Assembly (NCBI RefSeq): GCF_001613445.1
Contig: NZ_BDCJ01000043.1
Coordinates: 1 to 40,580 of the forward strand
Source: Nocardia grenadensis NBRC 108939
GTDB taxonomy: Bacteria > Actinomycetota > Actinomycetes > Mycobacteriales > Mycobacteriaceae
Length of the DNA: 40,580 nt
Direction: 5' to 3'
The position numbers and the translations under genes are program-made. Positions 33,260-40,580 of this stretch are shown here, one piece after another; positions within the stretch are counted from its first letter, which is position 1, and each line of letters opens with the position of its first letter. The notes under the pieces are model-generated. The model worked only from the letters and a program-made list of their open reading frames with translations. It was not told the origin of the DNA and ran no database searches.

Positions 33260-33736
33260 ACGATCGCCGGCCGCTGGCCGATCCGCCACCGGGTCGGTAC
33301 CCGCGGCCGTCCGGCGGTGGCGATGGCACTGCGTCCCCGCGAACTGCGAGTATGTCTGCGTTCCGCCGGTTGCGGCGACGCTCGGCCGACGACGGCCGGG
33401 GGCAGGGGCGACCAGTGTCGATATCGACTCGACATCCCGGCACCCCGCAGACCGGCACAACGAGGCCAACGCATGCTCGAACTGTTTGTCATCCATCGCG
33501 TGGAACGGCAGCACCGCCCGCAGACGATCCTGGTCCCGTTCCAGCCGGCGCCGCCGCAGCCAATGGCGGGCATAGAACGCAGCGACCACCCCGGCAACCA
33601 ACACGATCACCACGGCGACGATGACCGCGATGTTGTCGCGAGCGAACTGCACCGCCGGCACCCCAACGACGAACACAGCGATCCCAGCCATACCCAGCAC
33701 ACCGACATCCGACGAGCGACGACGACGTCTACCCAC
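33260..33736 (-). pseudogene. Mrr-like restriction endonuclease, two-TM form, decayed
   Basis: The GTG at 33736 (AAGGGG about 7 nt upstream) opens MGRRRRRSSDVGVLGMAGIA, followed by two hydrophobic helices (VGVLGMAGIAVFVVGVPAVQ and NIAVIVAVVIVLVAGVVAAF). The start of an Mrr-type catalytic domain follows: FHAMDDKQFEHALASLCRSA then GCRDVE. This matches the 'M.g.eFE.yva.Ll...Gy.dV' opening of membrane-anchored Mrr proteins. The expected D...QxK catalytic core does not follow in frame; the continuation is low-complexity and runs into the P450 remnant. I therefore call it broken. Confidence 0.55.
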
Positions 33737-34353
33737 CTGCACACCCCTTCGTTCCACGACCCCCTGCCGGAACCGGCCAAGCAGACTGTAGATCGAAGCC
33801 CCGACAAGGGAGCGCGAAACCAGCGCTCGCCCCGCGACTTCCAACCCGAATACGCAAGCGGCGTACTCGTTTTCGGCCTGACCGCCGCAGGGTGCCAATC
33901 GTCGCACCATGTAGCCGACGCACCGCACAGCAAACCCAAGAGGCCCAGCACAATCGTGGCGGATCGGTAAGGCCCAGGCAGAGAACGGCCTGGAACAGGG
34001 AAGGCCGACGCCCACCCCGCCTACCGCGGTTCTCGTTGCCGTACTCGTCATTGATGGCAAGGCGCCGGAGTCGGCCGTCCGGCATTCGCCCTGACACGCC
34101 TCTCGATTAGGCGGCGTCGACGGAATCAGGACCCCTGCTGTGTGCGAGACGATAGACTGGGCTGTGGAGTGCAGGACGCGCACGCGCTCCATCGTTTCCG
34201 CCGGAGTCGCCCCGCCCACGCCGGGTGGCGACCATGACGGCCAAGGTCCTACCCGGGGCCCGCGAAAGCTTCGATCCCCCCTCTTATTCGTATGTCTGCT
34301 CTTGTCGTAGGCGGCGCTGGCGTGGGCATCGCCGCCGGAAACGGACAAGGGAT
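33737..34353. other. Gap of ~600 bp, no recognisable gene
   Basis: A long reverse-strand open frame covers this region but has no sensible start and a composition typical of non-coding high-GC DNA. The region between the leftward Mrr remnant and the rightward gene at 34354 presumably holds their promoters. No palindrome or promoter hexamer stands out. Confidence 0.4.
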
Positions 34354-35010
34354 ATGCCCAAGGACAGCAGCGCGCGCCGTCGGCGCCGGCCCCGCCGCAT
34401 CATGGCCGAGGAAGGCGTGAAGAAACACACCACCGCGTTGCGCCGCGGAGACGAACGCACCGAACATGCACGCGCCGTCGAAGCGGCCGAACGGGATTCG
34501 TTCCTGCGGCCGCGCAAATTCGAGATCGACGGCGTCCAACGCTATATCCGGCGCGAAGACGCCGCACAACTGCCCCAGGACGGCATGGCCGACCCCACCG
34601 GGAAAGGCGTTGTCGCTGCTGCGGACGTGTTGTTGCCGCAGCTGCGTGCGCTGCTGTCGACCCGGCTGCGGCCGATCACGGTGACCGGGACCGACGGGAA
34701 CCCCATCGGGTGGTGCCCTGCGAGCCCGAGCATCGCGAGCAGTTCCGCGACACCGCTTACACCGTGCTGCGCGAGGCGAAACGAGTGCGGGAGGACGCCG
34801 ATATCGCCTGGGTCGAATGGAGCACCGTCGCGGTGGCCTTCCACCAAATCCACTACCCGCTACGTGGATTGCTGCGGATCACCGACGGGCCTCTGTGTGA
34901 TCGGATCGAGGCAGCAGTCGACGCCGCGGAGGTCTTGTCCACGACCGCAGAAGCCGTGCACAGTCGAGGCTGCCTGCTCGGCGCCGGCGAAACCGATCCC
35001 GCCGGATGTA
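34354..35010 (+). pseudogene. Accessory gene with N-terminal 'ALR' module, frameshifted near 34709
   Basis: ATG 34354 (AAGGGAT upstream) gives MPKDSSARRRRRPRRIMAEE, then GVKKHTTALRRGDERTEHAR, then DVLLPQLRALLSTRLRPITV and TGTDGNPIG. From about 34709 the coding sense shifts one frame to VPCEPEHREQFRDTAYTVLR, EAKRVREDADIAWVEWS, and TTAEAVHSRGCLLGAGETDP up to about 35005. One indel probably broke a single gene. A second frame change could even join it to the next gene at 35006. The N-terminal module resembles that of the frameshifted gene at 13250. The function is unknown. Confidence 0.5.
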
Positions 35011-35311
35011 TGGCTACTCACCGTGCGAAGGCAGCGACGTGCGGGTCTGGGTACGGATCTACGACGACGACATCATCGTCACCGACCCGGGATGCCTGCG
35101 GCACGCCGCCGAGGAGATCGTGCACTGGGACTACGACGTCGAAATGGGCGAATCCGCAGTCGAGATCATGGGCGGAACCGACCGAGAACTGGACACGATC
35201 TACAACCTCGCCACCGACATCCGGCGTGTACATCAGCAGATCAGGCAGGATCAGGAAGCACAGCGGGCCGGGTCCTACTCACCGCCCTGGATGAGCCGCC
35301 AAGACCAATGA
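35006..35311 (+). CDS. Small acidic protein, unknown function
   Basis: The 101-aa protein starts at ATG 35006 with MYGYSPCEGSDVRVWVRIYD, followed by DDIIVTDPGCLRHAAEEIVH and DRELDTIYNLATDIRRVHQQ. It is well ordered and codon-like, with an acidic centre and a helical C-terminus, but contains no motif known to me. It lies immediately after the frameshifted gene and may either be its separate partner or its C-terminal part. Confidence 0.5.
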   Translation: MYGYSPCEGSDVRVWVRIYDDDIIVTDPGCLRHAAEEIVHWDYDVEMGESAVEIMGGTDRELDTIYNLATDIRRVHQQIRQDQEAQRAGSYSPPWMSRQDQ

Positions 35312-35431
35312 TCTCGACGCCTGGACGGGCCGCCTCGCACGGTGGATCACGGTGGGCGGCCCGGCCAGCTGCGGCCACGGACAGGTCCGAAATACCCCCT
35401 GAACAGTAATGAAGACACCCCCGATCGGTGT

Positions 35432-35626
35432 CGGCGCCGTCTGTTGCATCAGCTACGCCACTCCAGGTTCACCCACGCCGCGGAGGACGGCGCGTCGACG
35501 CCGGTGTTGATGAAGCTGTCCGGGCACACCTCGATCCGTAGCCTCGTCAGGTACGCGCGGATCTCCGACGACGGGTTACGGCGTTATCAGGCCGACAGCG
35601 ACCCGGTTGCTCGCCGTCGTCGGTAG
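35432..35626 (+). pseudogene. Tyrosine recombinase, C-terminal fragment only
   Basis: Sixty-four codons encode the last part of an integrase catalytic domain: RRRLLHQLRHSRFTHAAEDG (box II HxLRH), VLMKLSGHTSIRSLVRYARI (the final GH and the catalytic Tyr in VRYARI), and a basic tail DPVARRRR. The sequence upstream of 35430 is not integrase. The N-terminal three quarters, including the box I Arg, are missing, so this is a relic. It is a different family from the truncated integrase at 5041-6118, since their overlapping box II regions differ. Confidence 0.7.
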
Positions 35627-35636
35627 GAGCTTGATG

Positions 35637-36109
35637 CTACGGATGTCTCCGGTCGCGGCGCGGTCGGGTGTCGTGGAGGCGGGGTGCGGCTGTTTCCTGG
35701 TGGGCGACTTCTCGGGTGTACCAGTCGGCGGCGTCGTGGTCGGTCATCTGCAGTGCGGCGCCGATGGCGATCCAGTCGTCACCGGCTTCGCGGGCCTCTC
35801 GTATCACCGGCCACTGGCGGGTGGTGAGAAGTTCGATGAGGCGGCGGTTGGCTTCCAGGGCCTGCGCTGGGGTGACCTCAGCCAGTGCGGCGTGTTCGGT
35901 GAGGTGGCGCGGAGGTGGTCGGCGGCGGGCCGGGGATCGGTGTCGGAGGTTGCGAGTCCGGTGAGAGCAGCGCGGAGCAGGCGGCGGCGTTGGTAGGTGC
36001 CCCACACTGCGTGCAGGGCTTGTTCGTCACCATCGTGCAGGGCCGCTGCCACGTCGGCTCCGGCGGGGAGGTAGTGGTGGGCACTGGTGCCGAACCGCTG
36101 CTCGCTCAT
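35637..36109 (-). pseudogene. Small HTH-type accessory gene, frameshifted near 35900
   Basis: From ATG 36109 the frame reads MSEQRFGTSAHHYLPAGADV, then AAALHDGDEQALHAVWGTYQ and GLATSDTDPRPAADHLRATS. At about 35900 the coding sense shifts to a second frame that reads EHAALAEVTPAQALEANRRL, IELLTTRQWPVIREAREAGD and DWIAIGAALQMTDHDAADWY, ending at 35637. The last part resembles a helix-turn-helix ('A.eaGddWxxIGxALxM'). Products like this are common on actinobacterial integrative elements. One indel explains the break. Confidence 0.55.
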
Positions 36110-36228
36110 GCGTGCAATCCACAGGACATCGCCGGGTGTCTTGGAGCGCACTGTGGGGCATCGAGACGGTGCCCACGATGTGAGATACGACTCGATGCGG
36201 GTTGTGGCGGATCCGGCAGGTTATCTGC

Positions 36229-36248
36229 TTGCTAATCTATGCAAATAG
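36229..36248 (+). promoter_or_regulatory. Putative ArsR operator: TTGC-N8-GCAA with TATGCAAATAG
   Basis: TTGC (36229-36232) and GCAA (36241-36244) flank an 8-bp AT-rich spacer. TATGCAAATAG spans 36238-36248, 24-34 bp upstream of the ArsR start. The same 11-bp motif with one change (TATGCAAACAG) occurs on the opposite strand at 36671-36661 before the PEPCK gene. Local AT content is far above the surroundings, as in ArsR/SmtB operators. Binding is inferred. Confidence 0.5.
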
Positions 36249-36271
36249 TAGGTTGGCCGAAAGGCGGGAAG

Positions 36272-36601
36272 ATGCCGGGATCGAGCAGGCCCTTGTATCA
36301 GATGAAGGCGGAGTTCTTCAAGACGTTGGGGCATCCGGTGCGGATTCGGGTGCTGGAGTTGCTCAGTCAGCGGGAGCATGCGGTGTCGGAGATGTTGGCC
36401 GATATCGATGTCGAGGCGGCGAATTTGTCGCAGCAGCTGGCCGTTTTGCGGCGGGCGGGGTTGATCACCAGTCGCCGGGAGGGTTTGTCGGTGACCTATG
36501 AGCTGACCTCGCCGCAGGTGGCGCAGCTGCTGACCGCGGCGCGGGCCATCCTGACCGGGGTGGTGGCGGGTCAGGCGGAGGTTCTGGAACAGCCCGCCTG
36601 A
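36272..36601 (+). CDS. ArsR/SmtB-family transcriptional regulator
   Basis: The protein has 109 residues from ATG 36272 (GGCGGGAAG upstream); the ATG at 36239 lies inside the likely operator. The winged HTH is clear: MKAEFFKTLGHPVRIRVLEL, SEMLADIDVEAANLSQQLAV and LRRAGLITSRREGLSVTYEL. It lacks the alpha3 CxC motif (ELCVCDL-type) of arsenic and cadmium sensors and the usual Asp/His set in the last helix, so it may not sense metals in the known ways. It is the first gene of the module with PEPCK and SulP and probably regulates it. Confidence 0.88.
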   Translation: MPGSSRPLYQMKAEFFKTLGHPVRIRVLELLSQREHAVSEMLADIDVEAANLSQQLAVLRRAGLITSRREGLSVTYELTSPQVAQLLTAARAILTGVVAGQAEVLEQPA

Positions 36602-36660
36602 CGGTTCGGGCTCTCGGCGATCCTCGCGGCGCGTATCGGGTGGGGGGAGTCGCGGGTTTC

Positions 36661-36671
36661 CTGTTTGCATA
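36661..36671 (-). promoter_or_regulatory. Second copy of the TATGCAAAYAG motif, upstream of pckG
   Basis: Reverse complement of 36661-36671 reads TATGCAAACAG, matching 10 of 11 positions of the motif in the ArsR promoter. It lies 40-50 bp upstream of the PEPCK start in a strongly AT-rich stretch (TTTGCATATTTTCCTACATA). This suggests that the ArsR-family protein controls a separate pckG promoter as well as its own. Confidence 0.45.
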
Positions 36672-36710
36672 TTTTCCTACATAGTCATCTAGTTGTTCAC
36701 GGAGGAGATA

Positions 36711-38588
36711 GTGGTGGATACCGATCACATGCCCGCGCCGGCGATGGCGCCGGTGGCCGCGCCCACTGATCATGCGCAGGTCTTGGCGTGGGTGGCCGAG
36801 GTTGCCGATCTGACCGCGCCCGAGGATGTGGTGTGGTGCGATGGGTCGCGCCAGGAGTGGGATCGGTTGACCGCTCGCTTGGTGGACAAGGGCACCTTTG
36901 TGGCGTTGTCGGGGAAGCCGAACTCGTTCTGGTGTGTCTCTGATCCCGAGGATGTGGCGCGGGTGGAGGACCGCACCTTCATCTGCTCACGAGACAAGCG
37001 GGATGCGGGGCCGACGAACAACTGGGTCGATCCGGTCGATATGTGCACGGTGATGACCGAGCACTATCGCGGCGCGATGGCCGGGCGCACCATGTATGTG
37101 ATCGCGTTCTGCATGGGTCCACTCGATGCCGAGGACCCGAAATATGGTGTGCAGATCACTGATTCGGAGTATGTGGCGGTGTCGATGCAGATCATGACTC
37201 GCTCGGGAGCCCCGGTGTGGAACCAGCTCGGCGACGACGCGGAGTTCGTCCGGTGTCTGCACTCGGTCGGTGCGCCGCTGAGTCCTGGGCAGGCGGATGT
37301 GGCGTGGCCGTGTGACCACACGAAATATATTGCGCATTTCCCCGAAGACCGGACCATCTGGAGTTACGGCTCCGGCTACGGCGGCAACGCCCTGCTGGGC
37401 AAGAAGTGCTTCGCGCTGCGGATCGCCTCGGTTCTGGCCCGCGACGAGGGGTGGCTGGCCGAACACATGCTGATTCTCAAACTCACTTCCCCGCAGGGCC
37501 GTACCCATTATGTGGCGGCGGCATTCCCGTCCTCCTGCGGCAAAACCAACCTCGCCATGCTCGAACCCGCCCTGGCGGGCTGGAAGGCCGAAACGGTCGG
37601 CGACGATATCGCCTGGTTGCGGTTCGGTCCCGACGGCCGGTTGTATGCGGTGAACCCGGAGGCCGGGTTCTTCGGTGTCGCCCCGGGCACCGGCGCGAAG
37701 ACCAACCCGAACGCGATCGCCACCATCGAGCAGGGCAACTCGATCTTCACCAACACCGCCCTCACCGACACCGGTGATGTGTGGTGGGAAGGACTCACCG
37801 ACACCCCACCGCAGCATCTCACCGATTGGCATGGCAACGACTGGACCCCAGAGACCGCGACCGGGCCGGCCGCGCACCCGAACTCGCGGTACTGCACCCC
37901 GATCGAGCAGTGCCCGTCGGTGGCCCCGGAATGGGACGACCCGACCGGGGTGCCGCTGTCGGCGATCTTCTTCGGCGGCCGCCGCGCCACCACGATCCCG
38001 TTGATCGCCGAATCCTTCGACTGGACCCACGGGGTGTTCACCGCCTCGGTGCTGTCCTCGGAAACCACTGCCGCCGCTGCGGGGCAGGTCGGTGTGGTGC
38101 GTCGGGACCCGATGGCGATGCTGCCATTCCTCGGATATCACGTCGGTGACTACTTCGCGCACTGGCTGCGCCTCGGCGAAACAGCGGACCCGGGCAAGCT
38201 GCCGAAGATCTTCCAGGTCAACTGGTTCCGCCGCGACGCCGACGGGCGGTTCCTGTGGCCGGGATTCGGCGACAACGTGCGCGTGCTGAAATGGGCGCTG
38301 GAACGGATCGAGGGCACCGCGGCAGCCGACGCCACCGCGATCGGCTATGTCCCGGTGCCGAGCTCGCTGGACCTGTCCGGATTCTCCGAAGCCGGCAAAC
38401 GCTCGGCACGGGCCGCCCTCGAAGTCCACCACGCCGAATGGGCCGACGAGGTCGCCTCCATCGAAGACTGGTATGCCGGTATCGGCGCCGACACGCTACC
38501 CAATCCGCTGTGTGATCAACTCGCCACGCTGAAGAACCGCTTGGCCCACACCCCGGCCCGACCCGCCGACACCACCGGGGCGTCGTGA
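36711..38588 (+). CDS. pckG: Phosphoenolpyruvate carboxykinase, GTP-dependent
   Basis: The protein has 625 residues from GTG 36711 (GGAGGAG upstream; GTG 36714 also possible). It interconverts oxaloacetate + GTP and PEP + GDP + CO2 in the cytoplasm. Family hallmarks are present: the PEPCK P-loop FPSSCGKTNLAML with the active-site Cys at about residue 276, the kinase-2 metal motif VGDDIAWLRF, NPEAGFFGVAPGT, and the GTP-site region around FFGGRRATTIPLI. The length is normal for the GTP class (about 600). The stop overlaps the SulP start (GTGA), so PEPCK and the transporter are made together. Being next to a bicarbonate/sulfate-type transporter and ArsR regulator, this may be a second, specially regulated copy. 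Confidence 0.95.
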   Translation: MVDTDHMPAPAMAPVAAPTDHAQVLAWVAEVADLTAPEDVVWCDGSRQEWDRLTARLVDKGTFVALSGKPNSFWCVSDPEDVARVEDRTFICSRDKRDAGPTNNWVDPVDMCTVMTEHYRGAMAGRTMYVIAFCMGPLDAEDPKYGVQITDSEYVAVSMQIMTRSGAPVWNQLGDDAEFVRCLHSVGAPLSPGQADVAWPCDHTKYIAHFPEDRTIWSYGSGYGGNALLGKKCFALRIASVLARDEGWLAEHMLILKLTSPQGRTHYVAAAFPSSCGKTNLAMLEPALAGWKAETVGDDIAWLRFGPDGRLYAVNPEAGFFGVAPGTGAKTNPNAIATIEQGNSIFTNTALTDTGDVWWEGLTDTPPQHLTDWHGNDWTPETATGPAAHPNSRYCTPIEQCPSVAPEWDDPTGVPLSAIFFGGRRATTIPLIAESFDWTHGVFTASVLSSETTAAAAGQVGVVRRDPMAMLPFLGYHVGDYFAHWLRLGETADPGKLPKIFQVNWFRRDADGRFLWPGFGDNVRVLKWALERIEGTAAADATAIGYVPVPSSLDLSGFSEAGKRSARAALEVHHAEWADEVASIEDWYAGIGADTLPNPLCDQLATLKNRLAHTPARPADTTGAS

Positions 38589-40231
38589 GCCTGCGCGCGC
38601 TGCTGCCCACCCGGGCGGACTGGACACCGGCGCTGCGCCGCCCGGGCCCGGATCTGCTCGCCGGTGTCATCGTCGCGCTGGTCGCGCTACCGTTGGCACT
38701 CGGTTTCGGGATCAGTTCCGGCCTCGGCGCCGCTGCGGGCCTGGCCACCGCGATCATCGCCGGTGTAGTGGCCGCGGTGTTCGGTGGCTCCCGGTTCCAG
38801 GTGTCCGGTCCCACCGGAGCTATGACCGTGGTGTTGCTGCCGATCGTGGCCGAACACGGCGGTCCCGGCGTCCTCGCCGTCGGATTGATGGCCGGTGTGG
38901 TGCTGATTGTTCTCGCTGCGGCCGGGGTCGGTCGCGCGGTCCGCTATATGCCGGCGCCGGTGATCGAGGGATTCACCGCCGGTATCGCGGTGGTGATCGC
39001 GTTGCAGCAGTTCCCGTCTGCCCTCGGTGTCGGCGAGGCCGAGGGCGAGAAGATGTGGCAGCTGGCTTCCGACGCGGTCGGCGGCTACCTCGACCATCCC
39101 GACCCTGCCCCGCCGATCACCGCTCTGCTGGTCGCTGCCGCCGTGCTGATCGGTGGCCGCTACCTGCCCAAACTGCCTTTCGCGCTCCTCGCGGTCGCGG
39201 TCGCCACCGCTGTGGCCGGATTCGCCGGGCTCGACCTCACCCGTATCGGGGCCCTGCCCGCGGGGCTGCCCACGCCCTCCCTCGGGTTCCTCGATCCCGG
39301 CCAGCTCGCCTCGCTGATTGCGCCCGCGCTGGCTGTGGCCGCGCTCGCCGCCTTGGAATCACTGCTGTCGGCCACCGCCGCGGATTCGATGTCGGTGGGC
39401 ACCCGCCACAATCCCGATCGCGAACTGTTCGGCCAGGGCCTGGCCAATATAGCCGCACCACTGTTCGGTGGCGTCCCCGCCACCGGCGCGATCGCCCGCA
39501 CCGCCGTCAGCGTCCGCTCCGGCGCCCGCACCCGCCTCGCCGCCCTCACCCACGCAGTCGTTCTGGCCGCCTTGCTCTACCTCGCCGCACCACTGGTCGC
39601 CCAGATACCGCTGGCCGCCCTCGCCGGTGTGCTGCTGGCCACCACAGTGCGGATGGTCGAAACCGCGTCCCTGGCCGCGATTGCCCGCGCCTCCCGCGGT
39701 GACACCGCGATCATGGTGATCACCTTCGCCGCCACTGTCGCCTTCGACCTGGTCACTGCTGTCGCTATTGGTGTCGGGATCGCGATCCTGCTGGCCCTGC
39801 GCTCGGTGGCCCGCGAAGCGCGCCTGGACCAGGTCCCCCTCGACGAGGGAGATCACCTCACCGAAGAACACGACCTGCTGTGCGACCACGTCGTCGCCTA
39901 CCGGATCGAGGGCCCGCTGTTCTTCGCTGCCGCGCACCGGTTCCTGCTCGAACTGGCTGACGTCTCCGACGTGAAAGTCGTCATCCTGCGCATGTCTCGC
40001 ATCACCGCCCTCGACACCACCGGCGCCCTCGTCCTCAAAGACGCCATCCGCAAGCTCGAACACCACCACATCACCGTGCTCATGTCCGGGCTGCGCGCCG
40101 ATCACCTCCGCCGCCTCGCCGCGATCGGTGCGCTGCCCGCCGCGGGCGAGGAAGCGGTCTTCAAGAACACTGTCGACGCGATTGCCCACGCCCGGGGCGA
40201 GCTTCCCGAACCGGTCGGAGGAATTCGATGA
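38585..40231 (+). CDS. SulP-family anion transporter with STAS domain
   Basis: The 548-aa protein starts at GTG 38585, overlapping the pckG stop. About 10-12 TM helices span residues 20-410, with the SulP signature LLAGVIVALVALPLALGFGI near the N-terminus, GPTGAMTVVLLPIVAEHGGP, and the ARTAVSVRSGARTRLAALTH segment. A short linker is followed by the STAS domain (about 440-540), containing KVVILRMSRITALDTTGALV. SulP proteins carry sulfate, bicarbonate or other anions. Coupling to PEPCK makes bicarbonate (BicA-like) an attractive but unproven substrate. Confidence 0.92.
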   Translation: MSLRALLPTRADWTPALRRPGPDLLAGVIVALVALPLALGFGISSGLGAAAGLATAIIAGVVAAVFGGSRFQVSGPTGAMTVVLLPIVAEHGGPGVLAVGLMAGVVLIVLAAAGVGRAVRYMPAPVIEGFTAGIAVVIALQQFPSALGVGEAEGEKMWQLASDAVGGYLDHPDPAPPITALLVAAAVLIGGRYLPKLPFALLAVAVATAVAGFAGLDLTRIGALPAGLPTPSLGFLDPGQLASLIAPALAVAALAALESLLSATAADSMSVGTRHNPDRELFGQGLANIAAPLFGGVPATGAIARTAVSVRSGARTRLAALTHAVVLAALLYLAAPLVAQIPLAALAGVLLATTVRMVETASLAAIARASRGDTAIMVITFAATVAFDLVTAVAIGVGIAILLALRSVAREARLDQVPLDEGDHLTEEHDLLCDHVVAYRIEGPLFFAAAHRFLLELADVSDVKVVILRMSRITALDTTGALVLKDAIRKLEHHHITVLMSGLRADHLRRLAAIGALPAAGEEAVFKNTVDAIAHARGELPEPVGGIR

Positions 40232-40500
40232 GTGGTGAACTGGCCACGCCGACCTTAACCAAGCGTGTGCGCTACATCTATGCGTGTTCCTGCTCATTCC
40301 GGGACCGCTGTGGATGGGGCTGGCGATGATGGCGCTGCTGTACCTGCCGTTGATCTACTTCACCACCGCGCTCATGTACCTCTACCGCCGCCACCGCCTC
40401 GCCAAGCACGGGCTTGACCCGGCACTGGCCGATGCGCGAGAGCGCCAGCCAGAAACACGCCGCAGAACGCGAGGCCTACGAACGACGCCACGGGCGGTGA
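40228..40500 (+). pseudogene. Small membrane protein after SulP, with two compensating frameshifts
   Basis: ATG 40228 overlaps the SulP stop (ATGA) and opens MSGELATPTLTKRVRYIY. Near 40283 the sense shifts to VFLLIPGPLWMGLAMMALLY and LPLIYFTTALMYLYRRHRLA, which form two hydrophobic helices, continuing KHGLDPALADAR. Near 40438 it returns to the first frame and reads SASQKHAAEREAYERRHGR before TGA 40498-40500. Joined, it makes a plausible protein of about 90 residues with two TM helices and a charged helical tail. Two indels of opposite sign would do this. They could be genuine or sequence errors. Confidence 0.5.
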
Positions 40501-40580
40501 AGCGCTGTCGGCGCCTTCCGGTACAACCCCGAATCCCCACGTCTCCGAATGCGCCGTCCGGCATGGTCGATTGTCATTGT

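Noticed and set aside
33740..34348. N-terminal extension of the Mrr remnant to 34348
   Set aside because: The extra 200 residues are compositionally noise; a GTG with a ribosome site at 33736 directly precedes the family-like sequence.
5041..35626. Idea that the integrase lacking its C-terminus (5041-6118) and the C-terminal fragment (35432-35626) are halves of one gene
   Set aside because: Both contain box II but with different sequence (LHALRHTAAYRMA versus LHQLRHSRFTHAA), so they come from different recombinases.
36987..38432. Leftward open frame of about 481 codons
   Set aside because: It is an antisense shadow of pckG.
1..40580. CRISPR arrays, tRNA or rRNA genes, riboswitches
   Set aside because: No regularly spaced repeats, cloverleaf-like sequence or conserved riboswitch core was noticed by eye; a covariance-model scan would be needed to exclude small RNAs.

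Overview
The window is high-GC actinobacterial DNA with GTG/ATG starts, GGAG-type ribosome sites and many overlapping stop/start pairs. Gene content (GTP-dependent PEP carboxykinase, SulP transporter, CoA-based side-chain catabolism, KstD-like flavoprotein) fits Mycobacteriales, most likely Nocardia or a close relative. No rRNA, tRNA or CRISPR array was recognised.

Layout. 1-3.4 kb: the first 30 codons of a prolyl aminopeptidase, a small decayed HTH remnant, and a divergent LysR / MFS-exporter pair followed by a small membrane protein. 3.4-6.1 kb: a scar where a TetR remnant, a truncated Tn3-family transposase and a truncated tyrosine recombinase meet; the last two are both cut at one junction near 5040. 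6.3-8.3 kb: an AbiEi/AbiEii type IV toxin-antitoxin pair. 8.6-16.5 kb: accessory genes typical of an old integrative element or plasmid, including a transglutaminase-like protein, a DUF7691-like protein, a NERD-domain membrane protein and several frameshifted DNA-binding or recombinase genes.

17.0-32.4 kb is the most coherent part: a FadR/GntR regulator and two divergent gene sets that together look like one catabolic pathway. The leftward set encodes an ADP-forming acyl-CoA ligase, MaoC hydratase, acyl-CoA dehydrogenase, a complete DctP-DctQ-DctM TRAP transporter, a nitroreductase-like flavoprotein and an alpha-methylacyl-CoA racemase. The rightward set encodes a thiolase-fold protein without the usual nucleophile, a DUF35 partner, a KstD-like FAD enzyme, a YCII-like protein and an MFS transporter. 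I infer uptake of a carboxylate with an alpha-methyl side chain (steroid-, terpenoid- or naphthenate-like), CoA activation, C2 epimerisation, dehydrogenation, hydration and retro-aldol removal of a C3 unit. The divergent promoter carries palindromes that look like operators.

32.4-36.1 kb is a second decayed zone: remnants of a cytochrome P450, an Mrr-like endonuclease, small DNA-binding genes and the C-terminal end of a tyrosine recombinase. 36.2-40.5 kb is a compact module: ArsR-family regulator, GTP-type PEP carboxykinase, SulP/STAS anion transporter and a small membrane protein, with one 11-bp motif upstream of both the regulator and the PEPCK gene.

Reading-frame breaks are concentrated in the accessory zones; the catabolic cluster and the PEPCK/SulP genes are intact. 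This points to real decay of mobile-element cargo rather than uniformly poor sequence, although the last small gene is also out of frame.
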